From: Chthonomonas sp.
GTDB taxonomy: Bacteria > Armatimonadota > Fimbriimonadia > Fimbriimonadales > Fimbriimonadaceae
Direction of reading: 5' to 3'
NCBI GenBank assembly: GCA_016788585.1
Contig: JAEURP010000009.1
Location: forward strand, 124,001 to 188,000
Length of the DNA stretch: 64,000 bases
Each line of letters opens with the position of its first letter. Within the stretch, counting starts at the first letter, position 1. Made by a program: the position numbers and the translations under genes. The notes under the pieces were generated by a model, which was given only the letters and a program-made list of their open reading frames with translations, made no database searches and was not told the origin of the DNA. Shown piece by piece: positions 30,765-41,100 of this stretch.

Positions 30765-32131
30765 GCTCCGTATTCGGCGGCGGCGGCGACATGATGGGGC
30801 CCGGTGATAAGGGCCTTAAGTTCTCGCTTGCCGATACCTTTCGCATGGCTTGGGCCGATCCGGACCTTCGCCAGCGAATAATTTTCGTCCTCAGCGTCTT
30901 CGCTATCTTCGCCTTCTGCATCCACGTTCCCGTGCCGATGCCGGGCGTTCCTGCGGCCGACATCGAGGAAGCAGTCAAGAGCAACGGCTTCCTTGCCATG
31001 CTTGGCATGATGGGTGGTCGAGCGCTCCAGCGCGTCTCGATTCTCGCTCTTGGACTCGGTCCTTACATCACGGCTTCGATCATCATGCAAATCCTTAATG
31101 CTGCTAATCAGGCTTGGAAGAAGGAGTTGCAGGAAGGCGGCGAGTACGCTCGCCGAGCTCAAGGTAAGCGAACGCGCTACCTCACCTTAGCGCTGTGTGC
31201 CGCTCAGGGCTGGGGCTTGATTAAAACCCTCCAGACCATCCCTTCGGTTAACGCATCAGTTGCTGCGAACCCATGGATGCCTTACACGACGATTCTCTTT
31301 TGGACCGCAGGTGCCATGCTCATGCTTTGGCTAGGTGAGCAACTCAGTGAGCGCGGCATTGGTAATGGGGTTTCGCTGATGATCTTCGCCGGCATCGTTA
31401 TCTCGTTCCCGGCCACTGTACAACAGGTTTGGGCTTCGATTCAGAACGGAACGACAGCTTGGTACGCCGGAATCATTGTTGTGGTGATGTTCCTGCTGAG
31501 CACGTGGTTTATCACGTATTTCACCATCGCGCAGCGGCGAATCCCGGTTCAACATATTCGGCGGCAATTTGGTACGAAGTCGATGGGCGGCGCCACGAGT
31601 TACCTTCCATTTAGCGTGGTCATGGTCGGCGTGATTCCCATCATCTTCGCAATCGCGTTGATCCAGATTCCCTATCAATTCATGGGTTGGTTCCCGCCTG
31701 GGTCCCAAGGGCACACGATTCTGCAGAACGTTGCCGCATTTTTGAACCCCAACTTCAAAGACTGGAGAGGCTTCCTTGGAGTGTTCGTCTACGCGGGCCT
31801 GATCTTCTTCTTCAGCTACTTCTACACGGCGGTCCAATTCAACGTCGAAGATATTGCCAATAACCTGAAGCGAGCAGGGTCATTCATTCCAGGAATTCGA
31901 CCAGGGAAGCAGACCAAAGACTTCCTTGATGGTGTGATCTCTCGGATCACCATCGTCGGTGCCTTCTTCTTGGCCGCAGTTGCCTTAAGCCCTTACCTAT
32001 TGCCACTGTTTATCAATGTCGTCAATGTGCAGTTGCTCTTTGGCACGTCGCTACTGATCATGGTGAGTGTGGCCCTTGAGACCATGCGCCAGATTGAGGC
32101 GAATATCCTCATGAAGCAGTACGGTCAGTAA
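30761..32131 (+). CDS. secY: Preprotein translocase subunit SecY
   Basis: A 456-residue inner-membrane channel with ten hydrophobic segments; it forms the Sec pore with SecE and SecG. The first membrane helix begins at [20 protein letters not shown], and the conserved [12 protein letters not shown] and [20 protein letters not shown] (loop 2) blocks are present, with [20 protein letters not shown] at the end. The GTG start at 30761 overlaps the rplO stop. Its position between rplO and adk is the classic order. Confidence 0.97.
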   Translation: MSSVFGGGGDMMGPGDKGLKFSLADTFRMAWADPDLRQRIIFVLSVFAIFAFCIHVPVPMPGVPAADIEEAVKSNGFLAMLGMMGGRALQRVSILALGLGPYITASIIMQILNAANQAWKKELQEGGEYARRAQGKRTRYLTLALCAAQGWGLIKTLQTIPSVNASVAANPWMPYTTILFWTAGAMLMLWLGEQLSERGIGNGVSLMIFAGIVISFPATVQQVWASIQNGTTAWYAGIIVVVMFLLSTWFITYFTIAQRRIPVQHIRRQFGTKSMGGATSYLPFSVVMVGVIPIIFAIALIQIPYQFMGWFPPGSQGHTILQNVAAFLNPNFKDWRGFLGVFVYAGLIFFFSYFYTAVQFNVEDIANNLKRAGSFIPGIRPGKQTKDFLDGVISRITIVGAFFLAAVALSPYLLPLFINVVNVQLLFGTSLLIMVSVALETMRQIEANILMKQYGQ

Positions 32132-32166
32132 GGTTTGGCACGCAGTTTGAACAACGGAGTCCTTTC

Positions 32167-32814
32167 GTGCGTATCGTATTAGTTGGCCCACCTGGCGTAG
32201 GAAAGGGGACTCAAAGCGAACTTCTTACCGAGAAGTTCGGGGCGGTTCCCCTCTCCTCCGGCGCGATCTTTAGATCTGAGATCGAGGCAAAGACCGATCT
32301 TGGAGAGATGGCTAAACGCTATATCGATCAGGGTCGATTGGTGCCCAACGGCGTTACCATTCAGATGATGGCAAAGCGAATGCGCACGCCTGAAGTGCTT
32401 AAGAATGGCTTCATTCTCGATGGCTTTCCTAGGACGGTAGACCAAGCGATCGCGCTCGACCAAATGCTTCTCGACATCGAGCAGCCGCTCGACGGAGTGG
32501 TAAGCATCGAGGTCGATGCTGAGGTAGTAGTTGCTCGTTTGAGTGGCCGCATTGGCTGCACTCGATGCGGCGCCATTTATCACAAGTTGAGCAAGCCTCC
32601 AAAGCGAGACTGGATTTGCGACCAATGCAACTCCCCCCTCTTCGTTCGAGATGATGACCAGCCGGACACCATCCGCGAGCGCCTTCGGGTGTTTGAGGAA
32701 AACACGGCGCCGGTCATTGGGCACTATGAGGCCCTCGGGTTGGTTCGCCACATTCAAGGTGACCGAGAACCAGAGGTCGTGTTTGAAGAGATCACCAAGT
32801 CGTTGGGCCTATGA
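32167..32814 (+). CDS. adk: Adenylate kinase with zinc-binding lid
   Basis: A 215-residue nucleotide kinase interconverting ATP, ADP and AMP. The P-loop is GPPGVGKGTQ at 7-16, and the AMP-binding signature reads FILDGFPRTVDQA (82-94). The lid carries four cysteines, C131, C134, C151 and C154, the structural zinc form found in Gram-positive and many other bacteria. The GTG start has GGAG 7 bases upstream. The stop overlaps map as ATGA. Confidence 0.97.
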   Translation: MRIVLVGPPGVGKGTQSELLTEKFGAVPLSSGAIFRSEIEAKTDLGEMAKRYIDQGRLVPNGVTIQMMAKRMRTPEVLKNGFILDGFPRTVDQAIALDQMLLDIEQPLDGVVSIEVDAEVVVARLSGRIGCTRCGAIYHKLSKPPKRDWICDQCNSPLFVRDDDQPDTIRERLRVFEENTAPVIGHYEALGLVRHIQGDREPEVVFEEITKSLGL

Positions 32815-33572
32815 TCATCTTAAAGACACAGGCAGAGATCGCCCTAATGCGAGAGTCAGGCAGAATTCTTGCAAAAGCGCGAAGGCTTGCAAGTGAGCAA
32901 CTGCGCCCAGGCATTACAACTGGTGAACTCGACGATATCATTCACTCGGCGCTTCTCGCGGAAGGAGCTACGCCGAGTTTTCTCAACTATCAGGGCTCGG
33001 GTCCATCTCCTTTTCCAAAGTCCAGTTGCTTGAGCGTCAATGAGGAGGTTGTTCATGGCATTCCGGGTAACCGAAAACTAAAGGAGGGTGACATCATCGG
33101 GATCGATATTGGCGTGTACAAGGATGGCTTTCATACCGATTCAGCCTGGACTTTTCCAATAGGCGAGGTCAGTGATGAGGTCAAGCTCTTGCTTCGGGTG
33201 GCTAGAGAGTCTTTGGAAAAGGGCATTGAGAGAGCCCGTGCCGGGGCGAGAATCGGCGATGTGTCAGCGGCAATCCAAAAGCACATCGACGCCTATAAGT
33301 TTGGAATCGTCCGAGAACTCGTTGGTCATGGGATTGGTCGCAGCCTACACGAGGAACCCAGCGTTCCAAACTTTGGTCGAGCAGGAACTGGGCCAAAGCT
33401 CAAGGAAGGGATGACCTTCTGTATTGAACCAATGGTCAACTTGGGAACGTGGAAGGTCAAGACCAAATCGGACGGATGGACCATGGTCTCGGCTGACGGT
33501 CGTCCCTCTGCCCATTTCGAGCACACCGTTGCGATTACGAAGAGCGGAGCCGAGATTCTGACGGTTGAGTGA
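32811..33572 (+). CDS. map: Methionine aminopeptidase, type I
   Basis: A 253-residue enzyme removing the initiator methionine from new proteins. All five metal ligands are visible: D99 (GIDIGV), D110 (FHTDSAW), H173 (VGHGIG), E206 (CIEPMV) and E237 (HFEHTV). There is no N-terminal zinc-finger extension, so it is type Ia. It overlaps adk by ATGA. The 91-base gap after it contains a CTAGCTT/AAGCTAG hairpin without T-run (33583-33600) and the infA promoter. Confidence 0.96.
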   Translation: MIILKTQAEIALMRESGRILAKARRLASEQLRPGITTGELDDIIHSALLAEGATPSFLNYQGSGPSPFPKSSCLSVNEEVVHGIPGNRKLKEGDIIGIDIGVYKDGFHTDSAWTFPIGEVSDEVKLLLRVARESLEKGIERARAGARIGDVSAAIQKHIDAYKFGIVRELVGHGIGRSLHEEPSVPNFGRAGTGPKLKEGMTFCIEPMVNLGTWKVKTKSDGWTMVSADGRPSAHFEHTVAITKSGAEILTVE

Positions 33573-33648
33573 TCGGAATGACCTAGCTTCATCAAGCTAG
33601 TCCCAGCCATACCCAGCCCAAAACTAGCTATTCCCGGCAAACCCCAGC

Positions 33649-33654
33649 TATAAT
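33649..33654 (+). promoter_or_regulatory. -10 element upstream of infA
   Basis: A consensus TATAAT lies 9 bases before the TTG at 33664. The preceding 50 bases hold three CCCAGC(C/T)-like words but no clear -35. The transcript would have a leader of about 3 bases if TTG is the start. Confidence 0.55.
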
Positions 33655-33663
33655 AACCTCAGA

Positions 33664-33927
33664 TTGAGAAGAGGAAACTTTCAGCCACGTAAGCGCAAGG
33701 ATGATCCCAACAAGGAGATGGGAATTGAGGTCGAAGGCACGGTCGTCGAGAACCTGCCAAACGCCCGTTTTCGGGTTAAGTTAGACGATAGCGACCTCGA
33801 AATCCTAGCCCACGTGAGTGGCAAGATGCGAATGCACTATATCCGCATCCTCCCTGGCGATAAGGTCAAGATCGAGATGTCGCCCTACGACCTGACTAAG
33901 GGTCGGATCATTTACCGGGCTCGGTAA
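33664..33927 (+). CDS. infA: Translation initiation factor IF-1
   Basis: An S1-fold (OB) factor that binds the 30S A site during initiation. The core [20 protein letters not shown] and [20 protein letters not shown] is unmistakable. From the TTG at 33664 the product has 87 residues, with a basic N-terminal extension of 17 ([17 protein letters not shown]) that usual 70-72-residue IF-1 lacks. An ATG at 33718 would give 69 residues but has GGAG immediately adjacent, a poor spacing. The TATAAT just upstream supports the longer form. It lies between map and rpmJ in the standard order. Confidence 0.93.
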   Translation: MRRGNFQPRKRKDDPNKEMGIEVEGTVVENLPNARFRVKLDDSDLEILAHVSGKMRMHYIRILPGDKVKIEMSPYDLTKGRIIYRAR

Positions 33928-34090
33928 GTTCGAAACTTACAAAAAAAGACGCGCTCACCCTAGCGCGAACCTGAAACGGGTCGGTATACTGCTCTTTCGC
34001 GCCAAGGCATGATGCCGTCGCGCAAAGCGACCTATTGCTTTTCCAGACGCCCCTGGATTCGGAAAAGTTGCGAAAAGAGGAAGCCGAAAG

Positions 34091-34204
34091 ATGAAGGTTC
34101 GTGCAAGCGTAAAGAAGATTTGTGACAAGTGCAAGATCATTAAGCGTGCCGGTGTGGTACGCGTGATCTGCATCAACCCCAAGCATAAGCAGCGACAGGG
34201 TTAA
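34091..34204 (+). CDS. rpmJ: 50S ribosomal protein L36
   Basis: A 37-residue ribosomal protein, [20 protein letters not shown] and onward to HKQRQG. The zinc ligands of the Cys-containing form are intact: C11, C14, C27 and H32. GAGGAAG precedes the ATG by a few bases. The 160-base gap from infA includes TATACT (33985-33990), a possible promoter for the rpmJ-rpsM part of the cluster. Confidence 0.95.
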   Translation: MKVRASVKKICDKCKIIKRAGVVRVICINPKHKQRQG

Positions 34205-34230
34205 GAGGAAACAGGAGAACAAACGAAAGA

Positions 34231-34608
34231 GTGGCTCGTATTGCTGGTGTAGATTTACCGCGCGACAAGGCATTGCAGTATGCCTTGCCGCTTATTTATG
34301 GCATTGGCCCCAAAACGGCTGGTGATATTATCGCCAAGACCGGTCTGGATCCCCGAAAGCGCGTTCGCGAACTCAATGAAACCGAGGTCGCGAAGTTGCG
34401 TGAAGTTATCGACGCTGAGTTCCAGGTCGAGGGAGATTTGCGCCGAGAGGTTTTTGCAAACATTCGTCGCTTGATCGAGATTGGAAGCTATCGCGGATTA
34501 CGCCACCGCCGCGGTGTTCCTACGAGAGGACAGCGAACCCGCAGTAATGCCCGAACCCGAAAGGGCAAGGCGAAGACCGTCGCCGGTAAGAAGAAGGCTA
34601 AGAAGTAA
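34231..34608 (+). CDS. rpsM: 30S ribosomal protein S13
   Basis: A 125-residue head protein contacting tRNA and the 50S subunit. Start: GTG ([20 protein letters not shown]), with AGGAG 13 bases upstream. The H2TH domain and the signature [20 protein letters not shown] are present, and a lysine-rich C-terminal tail ([11 protein letters not shown]) reaches toward the P site. The stop overlaps rpsK by one base (TAATG). Confidence 0.97.
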   Translation: MARIAGVDLPRDKALQYALPLIYGIGPKTAGDIIAKTGLDPRKRVRELNETEVAKLREVIDAEFQVEGDLRREVFANIRRLIEIGSYRGLRHRRGVPTRGQRTRSNARTRKGKAKTVAGKKKAKK

Positions 34609-34997
34609 TGGCAAGAAAGCAAACTCGAGGGAAGGCAAAAGAGAAGCGGCAAGTCGCCAATGGCGTGGCTTACGTTCAATCCACCTTCAACAATACGATT
34701 GTTACGATCACCGACCCACAAGGGTCCGTGCTCTGCTGGGGCAGTGCCGGCAATGTGGGTTTCAAGGGAAGTCGAAAAGGCACCCCCTACGCCGCAACGA
34801 TGGCTGCCGAGGCGGCTGCCAAGAAGGCGCTAGAGCACGGGATGCGAAAGATCGAAGTGAAGATTACTGGTCCTGGAGGAGGGCGAGAGACAGCAATGCG
34901 CTCGCTCGCCGCTAATGGGCTCGAAATCACTAGCATCACCGACGTGACCCCGCTACCCCACAATGGTTGCCGGCCGCCAAAGAAGCGCCGAGTCTAA
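34608..34997 (+). CDS. rpsK: 30S ribosomal protein S11
   Basis: A 129-residue platform protein. Recognised from [20 protein letters not shown], the middle [20 protein letters not shown] and the conserved end [20 protein letters not shown]. Length is standard. In most bacteria rpsD follows; here rpoA begins 11 bases later. Confidence 0.97.
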   Translation: MARKQTRGKAKEKRQVANGVAYVQSTFNNTIVTITDPQGSVLCWGSAGNVGFKGSRKGTPYAATMAAEAAAKKALEHGMRKIEVKITGPGGGRETAMRSLAANGLEITSITDVTPLPHNGCRPPKKRRV

Positions 34998-35008
34998 ATC
35001 CCAACGAC

Positions 35009-36001
35009 ATGCCTCAAATTACTACCCAAGAACTATCGCAAGAACACGGCAAGTTTGTGTTTGAACCGCTTGAGCGCGGCTATGGCCAGACCATCGGAAA
35101 CGCCCTGCGCCGCGTACTGCTGAGCAGCATACAAGGTGCCGCCGTAGCCGCCGTGAAGATTGGAAAGGTCTTCCACGAATTCGCCCCCATTCCAGGAGTG
35201 AAGGAAGACACCACAGAACTCCTCCTAAACCTCAAGAATCTGGCGATTGAGATTGATTTCGATGTCATTCCTCCAGATGAGGAAGTCTTAACGATCAATG
35301 TGAAGGGTCCTGGTGTCGTGACTGGCGCCGACGTTGCTTGCCCAGAAGGGGTTACGATCATGAATCCAGAGGTCTATCTGGCCACGATCAGTGACAAAGA
35401 CGCAGTCCTAGACGTCGAGCTTTACGTGAACTGGGGAAGCGGCTACACCCTTCCCGAAAAGCAAGAGCGATACAAAGGCGTTATCGGAATCATCACTACC
35501 GGAAGCCAGTTCACTCCGGTTAAGAAGGTCAACTATGTCGTGGAGCCAACTCGTGTAGGCTCGCGAACAGACTTCGAGCGACTTGTTTTGGATGTCTGGA
35601 CTAACGGTGCCGTTCCTCCGAACGATGCAGTAACGCAAGCCAGCCAGATTCTGGTTAAGTCGCTCCAGATGTTCTTTGATCTCGGAAAGAGCCTGGCCGA
35701 TCTTGAGCTGGAAGACGATGATCTCGACCTTCCGGAGTTGGCCAATGTTCCAGAGACCAAAATCGAAGAGCTCGACTTCTCTCAACGCACCTATAATTGC
35801 TTACGCAGAGCCGGCCTCCTCACCTTGCGCCATCTCGCCGCAGTAACAGAATCTGACCTGACCAGCATTCGAGGATTTGGAAAGAAATCGTTGCATGAAG
35901 TGCGCGATAAGCTGGCCGAGCACGGACTCGTAATTAAGCCCCCGAAGGCGGGATACCGAGGCGTCGATTTGCTCGATGATGAAGAAGACGACTTCGAATA
36001 A
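35009..36001 (+). CDS. rpoA: DNA-directed RNA polymerase subunit alpha
   Basis: A 330-residue subunit that nucleates RNA polymerase assembly and contacts promoters and activators. The N-terminal domain shows EPLERGYGQTIGNALRRVLL; the C-terminal domain (about residues 255-315) has NCLRRAGLLTLRHLAAVTES and GFGKKSLHEVRDKLAEHG. An acidic tail ends the protein (DDEEDDFE). The ATG at 35009 is chosen over upstream in-frame codons inside rpsK. rplQ follows after 8 bases. Confidence 0.97.
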   Translation: MPQITTQELSQEHGKFVFEPLERGYGQTIGNALRRVLLSSIQGAAVAAVKIGKVFHEFAPIPGVKEDTTELLLNLKNLAIEIDFDVIPPDEEVLTINVKGPGVVTGADVACPEGVTIMNPEVYLATISDKDAVLDVELYVNWGSGYTLPEKQERYKGVIGIITTGSQFTPVKKVNYVVEPTRVGSRTDFERLVLDVWTNGAVPPNDAVTQASQILVKSLQMFFDLGKSLADLELEDDDLDLPELANVPETKIEELDFSQRTYNCLRRAGLLTLRHLAAVTESDLTSIRGFGKKSLHEVRDKLAEHGLVIKPPKAGYRGVDLLDDEEDDFE

Positions 36002-36009
36002 GGATTGCC

Positions 36010-36459
36010 ATGAACCACAAAGTTGACCACCGAAAACTCGGACTGCCTAGCGACCAGCGGCGGGCGCTACTGACGAACCTCGTTCGCCAGTTCATCCGCC
36101 ACGGCTATGTGCATACCACCGTTCACCGATGCAAGGAACTTCGGCGACTCGTCGAGCCACTCATTACTTTGGCTAAGACCGACACGCTGGAAGCTCGCCG
36201 CGAAGCCCGAAAGGTTCTCGTAGGTCACAGCTCGAGCACGCCAAGGCCAGAGAAGCTTCTCGCCGGCAAGACCGAACTGGAGAAGATGGTGATCTTGCAA
36301 GAACGCAGTTTGATCAATGGCGAAGATCTCGTCAAGCACCTGTTTGACGTGGTAGCGCCGCGATTCCGCGACCGACAAGGCGGCTACACCCGCATTACGA
36401 AGACGGCTCTTCGCCGCGGCGACGCCGCTGTGATGGCAGTCATCGAACTTGTCGACTAG
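36010..36459 (+). CDS. rplQ: 50S ribosomal protein L17
   Basis: A 149-residue exit-tunnel-side protein. The N-terminal signature KLGLPSDQRRALLTNLVRQF and the LRRLVEPLITLAKTDTLEAR block identify it. Compared with the 120-127-residue norm it has an insertion (about residues 75-95) before LFDVVAPRFRDRQGGYTRIT. Its stop overlaps the truA start by 11 bases. Confidence 0.96.
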   Translation: MNHKVDHRKLGLPSDQRRALLTNLVRQFIRHGYVHTTVHRCKELRRLVEPLITLAKTDTLEARREARKVLVGHSSSTPRPEKLLAGKTELEKMVILQERSLINGEDLVKHLFDVVAPRFRDRQGGYTRITKTALRRGDAAVMAVIELVD

Positions 36460-37285
36460 ACGTATAAAGCTCGTCGTCTCGTACGACGGCACTGACTACT
36501 GCGGCTGGGCCGCACAATCTGGACGGGTAACTGTTCAGGGCACATTGACAGATATCGTTCGCCAGGTCTCAGGCGAGGACATTGAGATCATAGGAGGAAG
36601 CCGAACCGATTCGGGGACTCACGCCAAGGGGCAGGTCGCGCATTTTGACGCGAAATGGCCCGCCGAGCTAGCCAAGATTCCGCGAATCCTCAACAACCTG
36701 TTGCCCTGCGACATCGCAGTCCAGCAGGCGACGGAGGTGAAACTGGATTTTCATGCGAGATTCTCGGCGATCAGCCGAAGCTATCGCTACCGAATCCGCC
36801 AAACTCCGCGCGATCCGCGGGAGTCGAGATTTGTTCACGACACCTGGAGGGAACTAGATGTGGAGTCTATGCAGCAAGCCGCGCGACACTTGAAAGGTAG
36901 CCACGATTTTCTTGCCTTCAGTGAGGAAGTGGAGCCGACCGCCAACGCAGTACGTGAACTTTTCGAAGTGACCGTGAAGCGATCGGGCCGCGAAGTTTGG
37001 ATCGACATCACGGGAAACGCCTTCATGCGAGGCATGATGCGCAGAATCAGCGGCGGACTCTATGAAGTGGGAAGAGGGAAAAGATCGGTAGAGGACTTCT
37101 GGCGACTGCTCGACCCCAAGAACCGAGACCAACTCATGTGGCCGGTGGTCCTCCCCGCAAAAGGGCTCTGTCTACAGAAAATCAAGTACGGCAGGCACCC
37201 TAAAGACTTTCGCGAACGCTATCAAACGATTTCCCAGGAGACTGGACATGAACAGAACATACAGCGCAACAAAAGAGAATATTGA
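36449..37285 (+). CDS. truA: tRNA pseudouridine synthase A
   Basis: A 278-residue enzyme converting U38-U40 of tRNA anticodon arms to pseudouridine. The catalytic aspartate lies in GGSRTDSGTHAKGQVAHF (D53). VSYDGTDYCGWAAQSGRVTV at the start and GNAFMRGMMRRISGGLYEVG near the C-terminus are diagnostic. The TTG start lies inside rplQ. The C-terminal tail (about 20 residues, ETGHEQNIQRNKREY) runs 38 bases into rplM, an unusually long overlap. The truA-rplM-rpsI order is common. Confidence 0.93.
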   Translation: MSTRRIKLVVSYDGTDYCGWAAQSGRVTVQGTLTDIVRQVSGEDIEIIGGSRTDSGTHAKGQVAHFDAKWPAELAKIPRILNNLLPCDIAVQQATEVKLDFHARFSAISRSYRYRIRQTPRDPRESRFVHDTWRELDVESMQQAARHLKGSHDFLAFSEEVEPTANAVRELFEVTVKRSGREVWIDITGNAFMRGMMRRISGGLYEVGRGKRSVEDFWRLLDPKNRDQLMWPVVLPAKGLCLQKIKYGRHPKDFRERYQTISQETGHEQNIQRNKREY

Positions 37286-37685
37286 ACGAAAGTGGTACGT
37301 CGTGGACGCCACCGGGATTCCGATCGGCCGCCTTGCGAGCCAGGTCGCCCAGGTGCTTCGCGGCAAGCACAAGCCCACTTTCACCTACAATCAGGATTGC
37401 GGTGACTTCGTCATCGTTATCAATGCTGAGCGCGCTGTTCTGACGGGCGGCAAAGCGAACGAATTGATCTACTGGCACACGGGTTGGCCAGGTGGAATCA
37501 AAAACGTGAGCAAGGGCAAGATGAAGGAAGAGACTCCTGCCAAGCTGGTTGAGAAGACCGTTTGGGGAATGACACCGAAGACCAAGCTCGGCCACCAGAT
37601 CTTCACGAAGCTGAAAGTTTACGCCGGGTCCGAGCATCCGCACGAGGCCCAAAACCCTGAACCGCTAACAATTACTAAAGACTAA
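37248..37685 (+). CDS. rplM: 50S ribosomal protein L13
   Basis: A 145-residue early-assembly 50S protein. It shows KWYVVDATGIPIGRLASQVA, the FTYNQDCGDFVIVINAERAV block, and the C-terminal KLKVYAGSEHPHEAQNPEPL. GGAG is about 7 bases before the ATG, inside truA. The stop overlaps rpsI by one base (TAATG), the usual L13-S9 pair. Confidence 0.97.
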   Translation: MNRTYSATKENIERKWYVVDATGIPIGRLASQVAQVLRGKHKPTFTYNQDCGDFVIVINAERAVLTGGKANELIYWHTGWPGGIKNVSKGKMKEETPAKLVEKTVWGMTPKTKLGHQIFTKLKVYAGSEHPHEAQNPEPLTITKD

Positions 37686-38074
37686 TGAAGAACGCGAATT
37701 ACGGAACCGGCCGCCGAAAGTGTGCCATTGCTCGAGTCTGGGTAGCACCAGGTGACGGGCAAATTGAAATCAATGGCCGACCGGCTACTGAATATCTTGG
37801 GCGACCGGTGCTCGACATTTTGGTCAACAGCCCATTTGTCGCACTAGGACTTGAAGGCAAGTACAACGTTAAGGCTAGCACCAAAGGTGGTGGGATCAGC
37901 GGTCAAGCGGGTGCCATCCGGCTTGGTATCAGTCGAGCGCTCGTGGACATGGATGAAGATCTTCGTTCTGGCCTCCGCGCTGAGGGATTTCTGACCCGAG
38001 ACGCAAGAATCAAGGAACGAAAGAAGTACGGTCGCAAGAAAGCTCGCCGTGGCTTCCAGTTCGTTAAGCGTTAA
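37685..38074 (+). CDS. rpsI: 30S ribosomal protein S9
   Basis: A 129-residue head protein whose C-terminal tail contacts P-site tRNA. Diagnostic blocks are YGTGRRKCAIARVWVAPGDG, GGGISGQAGAIRLGISRALV and RDARIKERKKYGRKKARRGF. The tail ends FVKR instead of the common FSKR, keeping the terminal Lys-Arg that touches tRNA. It closes the operon; a strong terminator follows. Confidence 0.97.
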   Translation: MKNANYGTGRRKCAIARVWVAPGDGQIEINGRPATEYLGRPVLDILVNSPFVALGLEGKYNVKASTKGGGISGQAGAIRLGISRALVDMDEDLRSGLRAEGFLTRDARIKERKKYGRKKARRGFQFVKR

Positions 38075-38096
38075 GGCTTTAGGGTTTAGCTTAAAC

Positions 38097-38133
38097 AATG
38101 AGGACCGCAGACACCACGTCTGCGGTCCTCATT
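38097..38133. terminator. Bidirectional terminator ending the ribosomal operon
   Basis: A perfect 16-bp stem (38097-38112 with 38118-38133, 5-base loop) sits between convergent rpsI and the tricorn-like gene, with T-rich sequence on the plus side. Confidence 0.9.
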
Positions 38134-38136
38134 CCT

Positions 38137-41100
38137 TTACTTGACCTTCTTGAGAAGCTCTTTGGTTGCCGCTTCAACCTGATTGTCTCGTCCAGCGATC
38201 CATGCATTGGGGTCATAGCGAACGTCTACGTCGACCTTGCGCCCGATCCGCTCCAAAGGCTCGCCGTTTACGGCTAAGATGCCGACGAACGGAATCTGGA
38301 CTTCACCGCCATCCCAGAAGCGATAGGTTCCTCCAACGGTCAATACATTCCCGCCAGTAGGTTCACCGATGACCGGCCCAATCTTCATTTGGCGGAAGCC
38401 TTCGCTAAAGATTTCCGCGTTTGAAGCGCTGTATTGGTTGGTCATAAGCGCAAGCGGCATTTCGATGGCCTCACCTCGGAACATGTCCTCGGTCATAGAC
38501 ATCTCGGGCCAGCTTCGGAACTTGCGGTAAAGCCAAGGCGTAATTCGCATCGCCGCGAGAATTCGGTTGGCCGTATTGCCGCCGCCGTTCCAGCGCACAT
38601 CGACGATGGCGCCTTCCTTGCCTTCCCCATACATGCGCATTTCTCGGAAAAACCGATCTGTGCTCGGAGCATTCATGCCTTGAATGTGGAAGTAGGTCAG
38701 TTTGCCATTGCTGGCCTTCTCGACCTGCGCGCGAACTGTGCTGACGAACTCTTCATATCGGAGCGAAGTTGCTACTCCGGGTGAGGCAGGCTTGATCGCA
38801 ACAGTGATCGGCATGCCCCCACGGGTCACGGAAAGTCTGACTCTTTGCCCCGCTTTGCCCTTCAGGAGCTCGGCGAAGGTTGTGTCCTGGCCCAGAGCAA
38901 CACCATCGACTGCCGTAACCCGGTCCCCGGGTTTGAGTTGCATCGCCGGATGGTCGGCGGGACTCTGGGGCACTATCGAGCCCACAATGTAGCGACCGGA
39001 CGCTAGCTCTGTCCAATTCCAGTTGACGCCAAGGAAGCCGGTTGGCTCGCTCGCCTGGGCTGGCGCCCCGGGAGGCGCCCCGGTAAACACGTGACTAGAG
39101 TCAAGCTCCTCGATCATCTCATACATAAGGGCATAGTAGTCCTGGCGGTCGAAAGCATAAGGAACAAGCGCCTTATACTCAGCCTTGATCGCATTCCAGT
39201 CCTTGCCGTGGTGTTTGGCATCGTAGTAGATTCGGTCGATTGCCCACCACATCTCTTCAAAGAGCGCGAGGTCTTCCTTCTTTCGATCCACCCTGATTTG
39301 GGCCGAAAATGGAGCCGGTGAGACGCTGTTGTTACCGAGGCTTAGGATCATTGGGCGGCCGCCGGCTGTAAAGTAGGCCTTGCCGTTAGCTACTTGGACT
39401 TCGCTGATGCCACCTGTCACCCCGGCAACGGGGCCGCCGCCCCGCCCATCAAGGGGAATCAGGCTGAATACTCCTGCACTGGAACCCAGGATGAACCTGC
39501 TGTCGGGTGTTGCTCCGTAAGCAGCGCCGCCACCGTTGGTGAGTCGCCGGACGCGGCTTGCGAGGCCCGCTTCGACGATCTTCACCTCGATAGGTGCAGT
39601 TGTAGGTTTGGCCGCGTCGATGGCGTCAAGGTCATCCTCGGTAAAGGTGACATCCGCCGGTACCAGGTCGACGACCATAATCTCGGCATCTTCGAACTCG
39701 GAAGTAGTGTAGTAGATCGAGCGGCCATTTGGCAGAAACCTTGGGAGATCGGCGCCGCGTGCCGCTCTTGAGATCAGTACGGTCTTTTTGGTTGCGATTT
39801 CAACGGCCGAGATGCTCGCAGCCCGCTCGGTTTGGTCGATGAACGTGATCCACTTACTATCTGGAGACCAACTAAACGCACTGACGTTCTTGTAGGCGTC
39901 CGGAAACCCGCCTTTGGCAACCGTCGTAGGTGCGCCACCTGTTGTCGAAATTACGCGAATCTCGCGGTCGTTGAAGTGATATGCAATCCACTTACCATCT
40001 GGTGAAAGTGAAGGATTGGTGAGGTCGCCCCCCTCGGCTCGAAAGACCTTTTCATTGCCATTGAGGTCTACGGTCATCAGTTGACGCTGACCGCTTCGCC
40101 CAGAGACGAAGAGCACTGTCTTGTTGTCGATCCACTCGGGAGAGATGTCTAGAGCGAGGCTAGTTGCTAGCTTTCGGGTCGTGCCGCCACGTTCTGGCAT
40201 CAAGAACAGGTCGCCGCGTACGCCGACCACCGCTCGCTTACCATCTGGTGAAGCAACGAAGTCGGTGGCACCATCGGAGAGCGTGAGATCGAGGAGGGGA
40301 TTGAGAACCGAGTCTTCCGGGACCTCAATTTCAAGCGGTTTGCTCGCTCCGGTCTTAACATCGTAGTGCCACAACTCGCTGTCGTACTCATAGACGATCG
40401 AGTCTTTCGCCAAGGTGGGCCAACGAAGCGTGCCGCCCTTGTGCTTCGTCAGCGGCTTCATCCCTTTGCCATCGGCGTTCATGCGCCAAAGGTTGGGTGA
40501 GCCTCCGCGATTGGTCATCCAAACGATCGTCCCATCGGCGGCATAGTTGGGGAAGCTATCCATGAACTCGTCGTTCGTGATTTTTCGGTTTGCCGTGACA
40601 GGGGTATCGAGGTTGCCAACCCAAATCTCACTAGTATCGGAGCCGTTCTCGTTTGGATTTCTCCAGCTTGCTGGGCTACCACCTCCACAATAGGCAACCA
40701 TTTGACCATTTGGTGAAACGGTTGGATAGAACTGAAGCTCGAAGATGTGGTTGGTGTGTTGAACGAGGTCTCCGCCTCCAGCAGCGACCGAGAAGAGGTT
40801 CACTCGCCCCCACGCATTCGTGTGTCCGAGAATACGCTTCCCGTCAGGCGTAAAGCCGTACACAGACTCGGTCGCGCTATCGAAAGTTACGCGGCGAATG
40901 TCGGAGCCGTCCGGCTTCATTGTGTAGACATCGGCGCTGCCATATCGCGTCGATGCGAATGCGATCCGAGAGCCATCAGGTGCCCATTTTGGAGTTGAGT
41001 CAGTAGCAGGGTGAACCGTGAGGCGAGTCGCCGGCCCACCCTTACTCGGTACTCGCCAAATGTCGTTTTGCCAGCAGAACAAAAGTGTCTCGCCATCTGG

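Noticed and set aside
29493-31162. Minus-strand frames of 231 and 283 codons in the ribosomal operon
   Set aside because: They are antisense to rpsE, rplO and secY, which are unmistakable.
33583-33600. CTAGCTT/AAGCTAG hairpin after map as a terminator
   Set aside because: There is no T-run after the stem, and the infA promoter follows immediately, so terminator function is not supported.
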